Assembly (NCBI GenBank): GCA_030673585.1
Contig: DAOVIU010000031.1
Span: forward strand, 1 to 8,761
From: Pseudomonadota bacterium
Lineage (GTDB): Bacteria > Desulfobacterota > BSN033 > G020346125
DNA: 8,761 nucleotides
Reading direction: 5' to 3'
Shown: in pieces, positions 1 through 8,582 of the stretch
Position numbering within the stretch: the stretch's first letter is position 1
How the letters are laid out: each line of letters begins with the position of its first letter
Notes under the pieces: generated by a model
What the model saw: the letters and a program-made list of their open reading frames with translations, nothing else
The model's database searches: none
What the model was told of the DNA's origin: nothing
Translations under genes and position numbers: made by a program

Positions 1-212
1 AAATCCAAATGACAAAATCCAAATGTCAAATATGGAGAATTTCAAATTACAAAATCCAAATACCAAATGCCAAATAACTGATAACGAACACCGAATAACG
101 AAACACGGCTCACGGACACGAAACACGATTCACGGGCACGGAATTCCACGGACACGCCCCACGAGCACGAACACGGATTTCCACGGACACGAAGCTCACG
201 GACACGAGCCAC
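1..212. repeat. Degenerate tandem-repeat tract drifting from CAAAT-type to CACGGACACG-type units
   Basis: Positions 1-80 are built of variations on CAAAT/CCAAAT; the 13-mer ACAAAATCCAAAT occurs exactly at 12-24 and 49-61. Positions 81-102 hold two ATAACGAA units (81-88 and 95-102). From about 103 the units become GC-rich: CACGGACACG occurs exactly at 111-120, 147-156, 182-191 and 197-206, with a one-base variant at 131-140. The + strand is poor in T from about 103 onward. The spacing is irregular, so this is neither a clean satellite nor a CRISPR array. It fills all sequence upstream of the deacetylase gene. The left end is cut by the window, so its full length is unknown. I have no function to assign. 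Confidence 0.85.
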
Positions 213-1346
213 ATGCGGACTGCTTTCATCTACACCGATCGATATGCCGACTACGATTATGGACTCGCCCACCCGCTGAGGATCGTTCGCCTCAAATTGA
301 CCTATGAGCTCATCAAGGCCTACGGGCTCCTCGCCCTTCCGTCGACGAGATTCGTCGAGACCCGGGAGGCGACGGAGGAGGAGGTCTTCCTTTTCCACAG
401 CCGAGACTATGTGGATGTCTTGAAACGGGCCAGCCAGGGCTCCCCCGTAGGGGAGGCCTTCATGTATGGCCTGGGACCCGGGGATAATCCCATATTCGAC
501 GGCCTGTGGGAATGGTCCCTCCTGGCTACCGGAGCGAGCATTCAAGGCGCTCGGTTGGTCGTCGAGAAGGAGGCGGATATCGCCTTCACCGTCGCCGGGG
601 GGCTCCACCATGCCTTCCGCGATCGTGCCTCGGGTTTCTGTTATGTGAACGACCCGGTCATTACCATCCTCTGGCTCTTGGAACAAGGCAAACGCGTGGC
701 CTACATCGATATCGACGCCCATCACGGAGATGGCGTTCAACGGGCCTTCTATGGGACGGACCGGGTTATGACCATATCGCTGCATGAAAGCGGAAACTTC
801 CTGTTTCCCGGGTCGGGATTCGAGTACGAGATGGGGGAGGGGGAGGGAGAGGGATACTCCGTCAACGTTCCCCTCTATCCCCTCACCGATGACGAGACAT
901 ACCTGTGGGCCTTTGAAGAAGTCGTCCCCCCTCTGATAGGGGAATTTAAGCCCGACGTGATGGTGACGCAGCTGGGAGTCGATACTTTCTATAGCGACCC
1001 CCTCACCCATCTCTGTTTGACCACGCGGGGATTTACCAAGGTGATCGAGAAGCTGAGGGATCTCTCGATCCCCTGGGTCGCCCTGGGTGGAGGTGGCTAT
1101 GAGGTCGGCAATGTGGCTAGGGCGTGGACCCTTGCCTGGGCAATTATGAACGGGGTTGAACTGGAGGATGAGATTCCCGGTCCCTTCGAGGAAATAGGTC
1201 GGCGGCTGGGGTTGAGGGAAGATACCTTGAGGGATGTTCTCCTATCCATCCCGCACGGGAGGCGGCAAGAGGCCAGGATGGAGGCCGAACGGGTGGTGAA
1301 TTACCTGAAAAGGGCCATTCTCTCGGAGAGCAAGGATTCCCCATAG
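213..1346 (+). CDS. acuC: AcuC-like / class I histone deacetylase family protein
   Basis: A 377-residue protein of the arginase/deacetylase fold, predicted to be a cytoplasmic zinc hydrolase that removes acyl groups from lysine or another amine. The visible active site matches the family: the His-His charge-relay pair at 132-133, the motif DIDAHHGDG at 166-174 giving zinc ligands Asp168 and His170, the third zinc ligand Asp257 in GVDTFYSDPL, and the transition-state Tyr296 in LGGGGY. The N-terminal YGLAHPLRIVRLKL segment resembles AcuC. In Bacillus AcuC deacetylates acetyl-CoA synthetase; the substrate here is unknown because no acs or acetoin gene is nearby. The ATG at 213 is chosen because family similarity begins there, but only a weak GAG (206-208) precedes it, and the region before it is repeat. 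It is separated from the next gene by 132 bp with a promoter, so it is probably a separate transcription unit. A bacterial acetylpolyamine amidohydrolase role is a less likely alternative. Confidence 0.9.
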   Translation: MRTAFIYTDRYADYDYGLAHPLRIVRLKLTYELIKAYGLLALPSTRFVETREATEEEVFLFHSRDYVDVLKRASQGSPVGEAFMYGLGPGDNPIFDGLWEWSLLATGASIQGARLVVEKEADIAFTVAGGLHHAFRDRASGFCYVNDPVITILWLLEQGKRVAYIDIDAHHGDGVQRAFYGTDRVMTISLHESGNFLFPGSGFEYEMGEGEGEGYSVNVPLYPLTDDETYLWAFEEVVPPLIGEFKPDVMVTQLGVDTFYSDPLTHLCLTTRGFTKVIEKLRDLSIPWVALGGGGYEVGNVARAWTLAWAIMNGVELEDEIPGPFEEIGRRLGLREDTLRDVLLSIPHGRRQEARMEAERVVNYLKRAILSESKDSP

Positions 1347-1383
1347 CGATTTCGGAGCTAAAAATTGTGGCCTTTGATGAAAG

Positions 1384-1400
1384 TTGGCACACCTTTTGCT
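1384..1400 (+). promoter_or_regulatory. Candidate sigma-54 (-24/-12) promoter
   Basis: TTGGCACACCTTTTGCT matches the sigma-54 consensus YTGGCACG-N4-TTGCW at every defined base except one (A for G at 1391). The invariant GG (1386-1387) and GC (1398-1399) are separated by exactly 10 bases, the required spacing. It lies in the intergenic region, on the coding strand, 79 bases before the apgM-like start, and would start transcription near 1411. The operon it faces ends with rpoN, which encodes sigma-54 itself. No enhancer site for an activator was recognised. This is a sequence match only. Confidence 0.6.
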
Positions 1401-1443
1401 AAAAATCCCGCCTTTTCGTTTGACTTTTACCCATCTTTTGCTA
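1393..1443 (+). repeat. Direct repeat CTTTTGCTA, two copies 42 bp apart
   Basis: The 9-mer CTTTTGCTA occurs at 1393-1401 and 1435-1443. The first copy contains the -12 half of the sigma-54 candidate and the second overlaps the first bases of the sigma-70 -10 box. The 42-bp period is close to four helical turns, so both lie on the same DNA face. It could be a regulator site or chance. Confidence 0.4.
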
Positions 1444-1447
1444 TAGT
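1420..1447 (+). promoter_or_regulatory. Candidate sigma-70-type promoter
   Basis: A -35 box TTGACT (1420-1425) and a -10 box TATAGT (1442-1447) each match consensus at five of six positions, with a 16-base spacer. The start of transcription would fall near 1454, leaving a leader of about 25 bases that contains the ribosome binding site of the apgM-like gene. The surrounding sequence is more AT-rich than the genes. It would give constitutive expression of the operon in addition to any sigma-54 input. Confidence 0.6.
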
Positions 1448-1465
1448 TTTACAGGGATACAGCCT

Positions 1466-1476
1466 GAGAAGGTGAG
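1466..1476 (+). promoter_or_regulatory. Ribosome binding site of the apgM-like gene
   Basis: GAGAAGGTGAG lies just before the GTG start at 1479, with the AAGG core (1469-1472) six bases upstream. This supports GTG at 1479 rather than any later start. Confidence 0.7.
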
Positions 1477-1478
1477 TT

Positions 1479-2699
1479 GTGAAGTACGCGTTGTTGGTCG
1501 GCGATGGCATGGCCGATTACCCATTGGAGGAGTTAGGGGGCAGGACCCCGTTGATGGCCGCAAACACGCCTAATATGGATTGGATTGCCCGAAATGGCGC
1601 GGTTGGGCTGGTCAAGACCATTCCCCCTGGATTCTCCAGCGGAACCGAGATCGCGAATATGTCCCTGCTCGGGTACGATCCCGCCCGATATTTTACGGGA
1701 AGAGGTCCCCTTGAAGCGGCCAGCATGGGGGTTTCCCTCGAAGCGGATGACGTGGCCTTTCGCTGCAACCTGGTAAGCCTCGAGGTTTTCGGTTCTCAGG
1801 TGATCATGGAGGACTTTACCGCCGGCCACATATCCTCAGATGAGGCCCGGCAAATTATCCAGGATATCGATAGGGAGTTGGGAACCGAGGCCATTCGATT
1901 CTATCCCGGCCTCAGCTACCGTCATATTATGGTTTGGAAAGGAGCGGGGAGTAATACGGGGCTCGAAAGCCTTTCCATTGTACCACCCCATGACATCCTG
2001 GGGAAGGGGATCTTCGATTACCTTCCCGAGGTGGGGGGCGAGGACGGAATCGTTGATCTCCTCACCCGTTCCCAGGTCCTGTTAAAGGAGCATCCCGTAA
2101 ACCTGGCCAGGATGGAAAGGGGAGTGAAGCCTGCCAATTCCATCTGGGTGTGGGGGCAGGGCAGGAGGCCCCAGATTCCCACGCTGGCAGAGAGGTTCGG
2201 GGTAAAGGGATCGGTTGTCTGCGCCGTCGACCTCCTCAAGGGCCTTGGGCTGTATGCTGGGCTGGAGGTAATCGACGTCCCGGGGGCAACGGGGTATTTC
2301 GACACCAATTACCGAGGGAAGGCGGAATATGGGCTCAGGGAGCTGGAGGAAAAGGATTTGGTGTTTATTCACGTGGAAGCACCGGATGAGGCGGGCCATA
2401 GCGGGGACATTCCCAAGAAGATAGAGACCATCGAGACCTTCGATAAGGAGGTGGTGGGGACGATACTCGAGGGGTTGCGAGACTCGGAGGAATATCGCGT
2501 AATGGTTCTCCCGGATCACGCCACTCCCATCCCCCTCAGGACCCACGCCCCCGATCCCGTCCCCTTTGCCATATACGATTCCCGTCGCAGGAGGAGTTGG
2601 CCAGCGGGAATGAGCTTCGACGAGGAGTCGGTTAGACAAAGTGGTGTCACTATCGAAGATGGTTATCAAATCATGGATGCCTTCATGAGGGGTGAGTAA
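1479..2699 (+). CDS. apgM: Archaeal-type 2,3-BPG-independent phosphoglycerate mutase / proposed homoserine kinase
   Basis: A 406-residue alkaline-phosphatase-superfamily protein of the ApgM (COG3635-like) group, starting at GTG. The N-terminus carries VGDGMAD with metal ligand Asp9, then TPNMD and LLGYDP. The second metal-binding half shows Asp303 and His307 (PDEAGH), Asp346-His347 (LPDHATP) and His356 (THAPDP). The expected nucleophile motif Gly-Ser-Asp reads Gly-Thr-Glu (55-57), so Thr56 stands where serine is usual; threonine is a working nucleophile in some other members of this superfamily. ApgM interconverts 3- and 2-phosphoglycerate in glycolysis. A closely related bacterial group has been proposed, from genome context, to act as homoserine kinase in threonine synthesis, and I cannot separate the two here. 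It heads the operon and ends 3 nt before pyrG. Confidence 0.88.
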   Translation: MKYALLVGDGMADYPLEELGGRTPLMAANTPNMDWIARNGAVGLVKTIPPGFSSGTEIANMSLLGYDPARYFTGRGPLEAASMGVSLEADDVAFRCNLVSLEVFGSQVIMEDFTAGHISSDEARQIIQDIDRELGTEAIRFYPGLSYRHIMVWKGAGSNTGLESLSIVPPHDILGKGIFDYLPEVGGEDGIVDLLTRSQVLLKEHPVNLARMERGVKPANSIWVWGQGRRPQIPTLAERFGVKGSVVCAVDLLKGLGLYAGLEVIDVPGATGYFDTNYRGKAEYGLRELEEKDLVFIHVEAPDEAGHSGDIPKKIETIETFDKEVVGTILEGLRDSEEYRVMVLPDHATPIPLRTHAPDPVPFAIYDSRRRRSWPAGMSFDEESVRQSGVTIEDGYQIMDAFMRGE

Positions 2700-4385
<1,686 letters not shown>

Positions 4386-5219
4386 ATGGCCACTAGAGAA
4401 GTCCACGTCAATTCCGTTACCATCGGAGGGGATAGGCCCTTGGTCCTCGTAGCGGGTTCCTGTGTGATCGAAGGCGAAGAGGTTACCTTAAGGATCGCGA
4501 AGGGGATCAAGGAAATCGCCTCGAGGGTCGGGATGGCCCTGATTTTCAAGAGCTCGTATGATAAGGCCAACCGCTCTTCCATCCATTCCTACAGGGGGCC
4601 GGGGTTGGATGAGGGCCTAAGAATCCTGCGTCGGGTAAAGGAGGAGTTGCGTCTTCCGGTGCTCTCCGATGTCCATCGTTTTGAGGAGATTGAGAGGGCC
4701 TCGACCCTTTTGGATGTGATTCAGGTTCCGGCTTTCCTCTGCAGGCAGACCGATTTCATCGTGGAAGTGGCGAGAGCGGGAAAGGCGATCAACATCAAAA
4801 AGGGCCCCTTTCTCGCCCCATGGGATATGCGCAACGTCATCGAAAAGGTCACGTCCACGGGGAATCAGAACCTGCTCTTGACGGAACGGGGGACTACGTT
4901 TGGATATAACAACCTGGTCAGCGACATGCGATCGTTGGCCATCATGAGGTCTTTCGGTTATCCCGTTGTCTACGATGCCACCCATAGCGTGCAGCTTCCC
5001 GGGGCGGGTGGTGATCGTTCGGGGGGCCAGCGGGAGTTAGTTCCCCAATTGGCCAGGGCGGCTACGGCGACGGGAATTGATGCGTTGTTCATGGAGGTTC
5101 ATGAGGATCCTTCACGAGCGTTGTGTGACGGCGGCAATAGCGTATCGCTGGACGAAATAGGGTACTTCTTGACGCAGGTGAAGGAGATCGATCGGATCGT
5201 GAAGGACGGTGGGCCATGA
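4386..5219 (+). CDS. kdsA: 3-deoxy-D-manno-octulosonate 8-phosphate synthase, metal-dependent type
   Basis: A 277-residue cytoplasmic TIM-barrel enzyme condensing phosphoenolpyruvate with arabinose-5-phosphate to Kdo-8-phosphate, the committed step to the inner-core sugar of LPS. Family motifs include FKSSYDKANRSS, SYRGPGLDEGL, PAFLCRQTD, LAPWDM and TERGTTFGYNNLV. It belongs to the metal-dependent class: Cys26 sits where that class (Aquifex type) has its metal cysteine and the E. coli type has Asn. The other ligands fit as His200 (DATHS), Glu237 (MEVH) and Asp248 (LCDGGNS). The usual Pro before that Cys is Ser25 here. The length is normal. The ATG follows the pyrG stop without a gap, with AAGG at 4378-4381 as ribosome binding site. 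The end overlaps kdsD by ATGA, suggesting coupled translation. Confidence 0.97.
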   Translation: MATREVHVNSVTIGGDRPLVLVAGSCVIEGEEVTLRIAKGIKEIASRVGMALIFKSSYDKANRSSIHSYRGPGLDEGLRILRRVKEELRLPVLSDVHRFEEIERASTLLDVIQVPAFLCRQTDFIVEVARAGKAINIKKGPFLAPWDMRNVIEKVTSTGNQNLLLTERGTTFGYNNLVSDMRSLAIMRSFGYPVVYDATHSVQLPGAGGDRSGGQRELVPQLARAATATGIDALFMEVHEDPSRALCDGGNSVSLDEIGYFLTQVKEIDRIVKDGGP

Positions 5220-6178
5220 GCGTGGAGAGGGGAAGACGGGTCCTCAAGATCGAGGCCGATGCCATACGCTCCCTCAGGGATAAGATCGATGAGAATTTCG
5301 CGAGGGCCGTGGAAATCATCTACCATTGCAGGGGGAAGGTGGTGGTGATGGGGGTCGGGAAGTCCGGCATCGTCGCGAGGAAGATTGCCGCTACCCTGGC
5401 GAGCACCGGGACGCCCGCCTTCTTTTTGCATCCCGTGGATGGGTTGCATGGCGATTTGGGGATGCTGGTCAAGGAGGATATCGTGATGATCCTCTCCAAT
5501 AGCGGTGAAACGGACGAGGTTTCCAGGGTTTTGCCCCTTCTCCAGCGGTACGGGACCAGGCTCATCGCCATCACTGGGAACATAAACTCCAACCTGGCAA
5601 AGGCAGGGGATGTGGTTTTGGATGTGAGCGTAAAGGAGGAGGCCTGTCCCTTTGGCCTGGTCCCAACGGCAAGCACGACGGCGGCCATGGCCTTGGGGGA
5701 TGCCTTGGCCATCGCCCTTCTCGACCGGAGGGGATTTAAGGAGAACGACTTCGCCACTCTTCATCCCGGGGGACACTTGGGCAAGAAATGGTTGAAGGTC
5801 GGGGAGCTCATGCATACCGGAGAGGCCTTTCCCATGGTCGGAGAGGACACCTTGATGAGGGAGGCGATTTTTGAGATAACCTCCAAGAGGCTGGGAGTAA
5901 CAGGTGTTGTCGACGCCGGTGGGAAGCTGGTAGGGGTTATCACCGATGGGGATCTCCGGCGGGCTTTGGAGAAATATGGGGATCTACTCAACCGAAAGGC
6001 ATCGGACATTATGACACGGGATCCCAAGTGGATCGACGAAGATTCCCTCGCCGCCAAAGCAGTGCAAAAGATGGAGGAATACTCCATTACCTCGCTTTTC
6101 GTCTTTAAGGGCGAGGGGGATAGAACCCCCTTTGGCATCATTCACCTCCATGATCTGCTGAAGGCGGGCGTCGTTTAA
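5216..6178 (+). CDS. kdsD: Arabinose-5-phosphate isomerase (KpsF/GutQ family)
   Basis: A 320-residue cytoplasmic isomerase making arabinose-5-phosphate from ribulose-5-phosphate, the substrate of KdsA. An SIS sugar-isomerase domain (about 30-175) is followed by two CBS domains (about 200-257 and 265-320). The residues I recall as catalytic in E. coli KdsD (Lys59, Glu111, Glu152, His193) fall on Lys49, Glu101, Glu142 and His183, a constant offset of ten. They lie in GVGKSG, SNSGETDEV, KEEACPFGLVPT and LHPGGHLG. The loop before HGDLG reads PVDGL rather than the common PAEA type. GAAGGA at 5201-5206, inside kdsA, is a good ribosome binding site. The start overlaps the kdsA stop, and the stop overlaps the kdsC start by one base. 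The company of kdsA and kdsC favours KdsD over GutQ. Confidence 0.95.
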   Translation: MSVERGRRVLKIEADAIRSLRDKIDENFARAVEIIYHCRGKVVVMGVGKSGIVARKIAATLASTGTPAFFLHPVDGLHGDLGMLVKEDIVMILSNSGETDEVSRVLPLLQRYGTRLIAITGNINSNLAKAGDVVLDVSVKEEACPFGLVPTASTTAAMALGDALAIALLDRRGFKENDFATLHPGGHLGKKWLKVGELMHTGEAFPMVGEDTLMREAIFEITSKRLGVTGVVDAGGKLVGVITDGDLRRALEKYGDLLNRKASDIMTRDPKWIDEDSLAAKAVQKMEEYSITSLFVFKGEGDRTPFGIIHLHDLLKAGVV

Positions 6179-6705
6179 TGAGCTCAAGGAGCCTGGAAAA
6201 GGCGAAAAATGTTAAGCTCTTGATCTTGGACGTGGATGGGGTTTTAACCGATGGGAGGATTGTCATCGATGATCGAGGGGTTGAAACCAAATTCTTCGAT
6301 GTGAGGGATGGTCATGGGATCAAGTTACTGAAACGCGCTCACATCGAGGTGGCCATCATCACGGGGAGACAATCCCAAGTCGTCTCTCACCGGGCACGGG
6401 AATTGGGAATCGATTCGGTTTACCAAAATATCCATGATAAATTAGAGGTCTATGAGGCCATATTGAAGGAGAAAGGGTTGAAGGACGGGGAGGTCGGTTT
6501 CGTGGGAGATGACATCGTCGATCTGCCCCTGCTGAAGAGGGTGGGATTTTCCGCGGTTGTCGCCGATGGAATCGAGGAACTGAAACCATATGCGAATTAT
6601 GTCTCAAAGAACAAAGGGGGCAGGGGGGCGGTGAGGGAGATCTCCGAGTTGATCCTGAAGGCCCAGGGGAAGTGGCCCCAATTGATGGAGAGATATCTGA
6701 AATAA
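6178..6705 (+). CDS. kdsC: 3-deoxy-D-manno-octulosonate 8-phosphate phosphatase
   Basis: A 175-residue HAD-superfamily phosphatase that removes phosphate from Kdo-8-phosphate to release Kdo in the cytoplasm. All HAD motifs are present: LDVDGVLTDG with nucleophile Asp18 and acid/base Asp20, Thr62 in ITGRQS, Lys88 in HDKLE, and VGDDIVDLP with Asp111, Asp112 and Asp115. The short form without a cap domain and the C-terminal NKGGRGAVRE segment are typical of KdsC, which works as a tetramer. It shares one base with the kdsD stop (TAATG) and likewise with lptC, so it probably relies partly on translational coupling. The nearest purine-rich site (6161-6164) is rather far from the start. Confidence 0.95.
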   Translation: MSSRSLEKAKNVKLLILDVDGVLTDGRIVIDDRGVETKFFDVRDGHGIKLLKRAHIEVAIITGRQSQVVSHRARELGIDSVYQNIHDKLEVYEAILKEKGLKDGEVGFVGDDIVDLPLLKRVGFSAVVADGIEELKPYANYVSKNKGGRGAVREISELILKAQGKWPQLMERYLK

Positions 6706-7289
6706 TGACCGGATTGAGAATTTTTATCTTATCGTTGATCTGTTCCGTGGCGGTGGCGACCCTCCTTACCATCCAGTGGAGCCGCAGGGGAGAAGAGGAG
6801 AGCGTTCCTCAAATGGAGGTAGAGGCCGACCTGACCTCAAAGAATATCCACCTCGTGGGGGACAGGTCGGGATTGAAGGGGTGGGAATTGGAGGCAAAGA
6901 AAGCTCGACATTTCCTCGGTGAGAATATGACCATGCTCGAGGGTATCGAGGCCGCCTTTTATATCGAAAAGGGAGGTGTGATCCGGTTGAAGGGGGACCG
7001 TGGAAAGATCCTCCACCAAAGCAAGGATATCGAGCTTCAGGGGAATGTCCTCGTCTTCACGGCCGACGGGTATCGGTTGACGACTAACGATCTCCATTAC
7101 CTCAACGCAGTGAAGCAGATCACATCTTCCCATCGGGTCGATATCACGGGAAATGGCGTGGAGATAACCGGAAAGGGGATGTCCATCGATCTGGTTACGG
7201 GGAAACTCACCATGGCGGGGAGGGTGGAAACCGTCCTTTCGGATGCCCTCAAGGGGTGGAAGGGCATGATACCAGGGTGGAATCGATGA
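6705..7289 (+). CDS. lptC: LPS export system protein LptC
   Basis: A 194-residue bitopic inner-membrane protein of the LptC/YrbK family. It has one N-terminal membrane helix (about residues 4-23), a positive stop (WSRRG) and a periplasmic beta-jellyroll that takes LPS from the LptB2FG transporter and hands it to LptA. The periplasmic part shows the repeated beta-strand pattern of the family (GWELEAKKARHF, GDRGKI, IELQGNV, GVEITGKGM). I chose ATG 6705, overlapping the kdsC stop as TAATG, over an in-frame GTG at 6672, because it puts the membrane helix at the N-terminus and matches the other junctions. Sequence identity in this family is low, so the call rests on topology, strand pattern and its place between kdsC and lptA. 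Confidence 0.88.
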   Translation: MTGLRIFILSLICSVAVATLLTIQWSRRGEEESVPQMEVEADLTSKNIHLVGDRSGLKGWELEAKKARHFLGENMTMLEGIEAAFYIEKGGVIRLKGDRGKILHQSKDIELQGNVLVFTADGYRLTTNDLHYLNAVKQITSSHRVDITGNGVEITGKGMSIDLVTGKLTMAGRVETVLSDALKGWKGMIPGWNR

Positions 7290-7828
7290 AATGCTGGTAT
7301 CCAGCACTTTCCATTGTTATCGTGCTGTCGGTGGTGAGTGGGATTCCGACACCCCCGGTTGCGGAAGAACGGGACAAGAAGGGCTTTGGTTTTGAGCTCA
7401 GGAAGAGCTCTCAGCCCATTCGGATACAATCGGATGGGCTGGAGTGGGATTATAAGGGGCGTGTGGTTACCTTTACGGGGAACGTCGTCGCTCATCAAGA
7501 GGATGTAACCCTCTATTCGGATCGATTGGTCATTTATTACGACGAGGCCACGAGCGAGCTGACCCAAATCGTCGCAGAGGGAGCGGTGAGGATCGTTCAA
7601 CTGGACAGGAGGGCAACGGGGGAGAAGGCGGTTTTTCATAACCCCGAGAAGAAGATCGTCCTCACGGGAAGACCGGTCATCAGGCAGGGGAAGAATGTGG
7701 TCATAGGGGAGAAGATCACCATTTTCGTCGACCGGGATTGGGTTGAGGTGGAAAGGGCGGATGTGACCATATCACCCGAGGAGGTAGAGGAGGGGAGCAA
7801 GCCCCGTGCTGAAAGGCAGGGTTCGTAG
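7286..7828 (+). CDS. lptA: LPS transport periplasmic protein LptA (OstA domain)
   Basis: A 180-residue exported protein that forms the periplasmic bridge carrying LPS between LptC and LptD. Residues 1 to about 22 are a hydrophobic signal sequence; the cleavage site is not sharp (perhaps after PPVA, about residue 27). The OstA/LptA domain follows: [20 protein letters not shown], then [43 protein letters not shown] and [12 protein letters not shown], the typical series of beta-strands. The charged C-terminal tail is probably disordered. ATG 7286 overlaps the lptC stop (ATGA) and has GGGTGG at 7275-7280; an in-frame GTG at 7256 would bury the signal sequence behind a polar leader. The stop lies 2 nt before lptB. 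Confidence 0.92.
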   Translation: MKCWYPALSIVIVLSVVSGIPTPPVAEERDKKGFGFELRKSSQPIRIQSDGLEWDYKGRVVTFTGNVVAHQEDVTLYSDRLVIYYDEATSELTQIVAEGAVRIVQLDRRATGEKAVFHNPEKKIVLTGRPVIRQGKNVVIGEKITIFVDRDWVEVERADVTISPEEVEEGSKPRAERQGS

Positions 7829-7830
7829 CA

Positions 7831-8559
7831 ATGACGACCTTATCCGTGGAGGGATTGGCGAAATCCTTTGGGGAGAAGAGGGCGGTCGATAATGTAAGCC
7901 TTGAAGTAAGAGGAGGGGAGGTAGTGGGGCTTCTGGGCCCGAATGGAGCGGGTAAGACCACTGCCTTCTATCTGATCACGGGGCTTCTCAAGCCCACTGG
8001 GGGCAGGGTTCACCTGGATGGGGAGGATTTGACGAGCTACCCCATGTACATGAGGGCGAGAAAGGGAATCGGGTATTTACCCCAGGAACCATCGGTTTTC
8101 AGGAAGCTGACGGTCGAGGAGAATATTCTTGCCATTCTGGAAACCCTCGATATGCCCGCGGGGGAAAGACAGAAGAGGCTGGAGGAATTGTTGGGGGAAT
8201 TAGGCCTTTCCCCCATCGCCAAGAGGAAGGCCTACACCCTCTCGGGAGGAGAACAGAGGCGGGTGGAGATCACCAGGGCTCTCGTTCTTTCCCCATCGTT
8301 CATCCTTTTGGATGAGCCCTTTGCGGGAATTGACCCCATTGCCGTTGTCGATATCCAAAACATCATTTTTCAGTTGCAATCCAAGGGCATTGGGATTATC
8401 ATTACCGATCATAACGTGCGGGAAACGCTGGGTGTCTGCGACAGAGCGTACATTATCAATGAAGGGAGAATTCTGGAACAGGGGACACCCGAGGAGATCG
8501 CCCAAAGTAAAAGGGCGCGGAAGATCTATCTGGGCGAGGGTTTTCGTTTGGTTCAATAA
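7831..8559 (+). CDS. lptB: LPS export ABC transporter ATP-binding protein LptB
   Basis: A 242-residue cytoplasmic ABC ATPase that powers extraction of LPS from the inner membrane together with LptF and LptG. All nucleotide-binding motifs are intact: Walker [10 protein letters not shown] (36-44), Q-loop Gln85 in YLPQEP, signature LSGGEQRR (137-144), Walker B ILLDEP with catalytic Glu162, the D-loop AGIDP, and switch His194 in TDHNVRETL. The [18 protein letters not shown] stretch and the FAGIDPIAV segment are characteristic of LptB rather than amino-acid importers. Length equals the family norm of about 240. LptF/G are not in the window and are usually encoded elsewhere. It is the last gene of the tightly packed part of the operon. 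Confidence 0.97.
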   Translation: MTTLSVEGLAKSFGEKRAVDNVSLEVRGGEVVGLLGPNGAGKTTAFYLITGLLKPTGGRVHLDGEDLTSYPMYMRARKGIGYLPQEPSVFRKLTVEENILAILETLDMPAGERQKRLEELLGELGLSPIAKRKAYTLSGGEQRRVEITRALVLSPSFILLDEPFAGIDPIAVVDIQNIIFQLQSKGIGIIITDHNVRETLGVCDRAYIINEGRILEQGTPEEIAQSKRARKIYLGEGFRLVQ

Positions 8560-8571
8560 GGGGGCGGGGAC

Positions 8572-8575
8572 GGAG
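8572..8575 (+). promoter_or_regulatory. Ribosome binding site of rpoN
   Basis: GGAG lies seven bases before the ATG at 8583, in the 23-bp gap after lptB. The gap holds no hairpin or promoter that I can see, so rpoN is probably read from the upstream operon but translated independently. Confidence 0.6.
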
Positions 8576-8582
8576 TAGAATC

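Noticed and set aside
1..212. Possible CRISPR array
   Set aside because: Units are short, degenerate and drifting, spacing is 15 to 37 bp without unique spacers, and no cas gene is present.
23..307. Open frame running through the repeat tract on the plus strand
   Set aside because: The His/Thr/Arg-rich product is just the translated repeat and it overlaps the start of the deacetylase gene in another frame.
829..858. GGGGAG microsatellite-like run encoding Gly-Glu repeats in the deacetylase
   Set aside because: Class I deacetylases normally have a similar Gly-rich, charged loop at this point before the SVNVPL strand, so it is family-typical.
42..1010. A 322-codon open frame on the minus strand covering the repeat and most of the deacetylase gene
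   Set aside because: It is the antisense shadow of a gene with a complete, motif-bearing active site, and its product shows no recognisable domain.
1347..1383. Possible terminator after the deacetylase gene
   Set aside because: No GC-rich inverted repeat followed by a T run could be found here.
6672..6704. Upstream in-frame GTG start for lptC
   Set aside because: It would add eleven residues before the membrane helix and deepen the overlap with kdsC; ATG 6705 fits the TAATG junction pattern.
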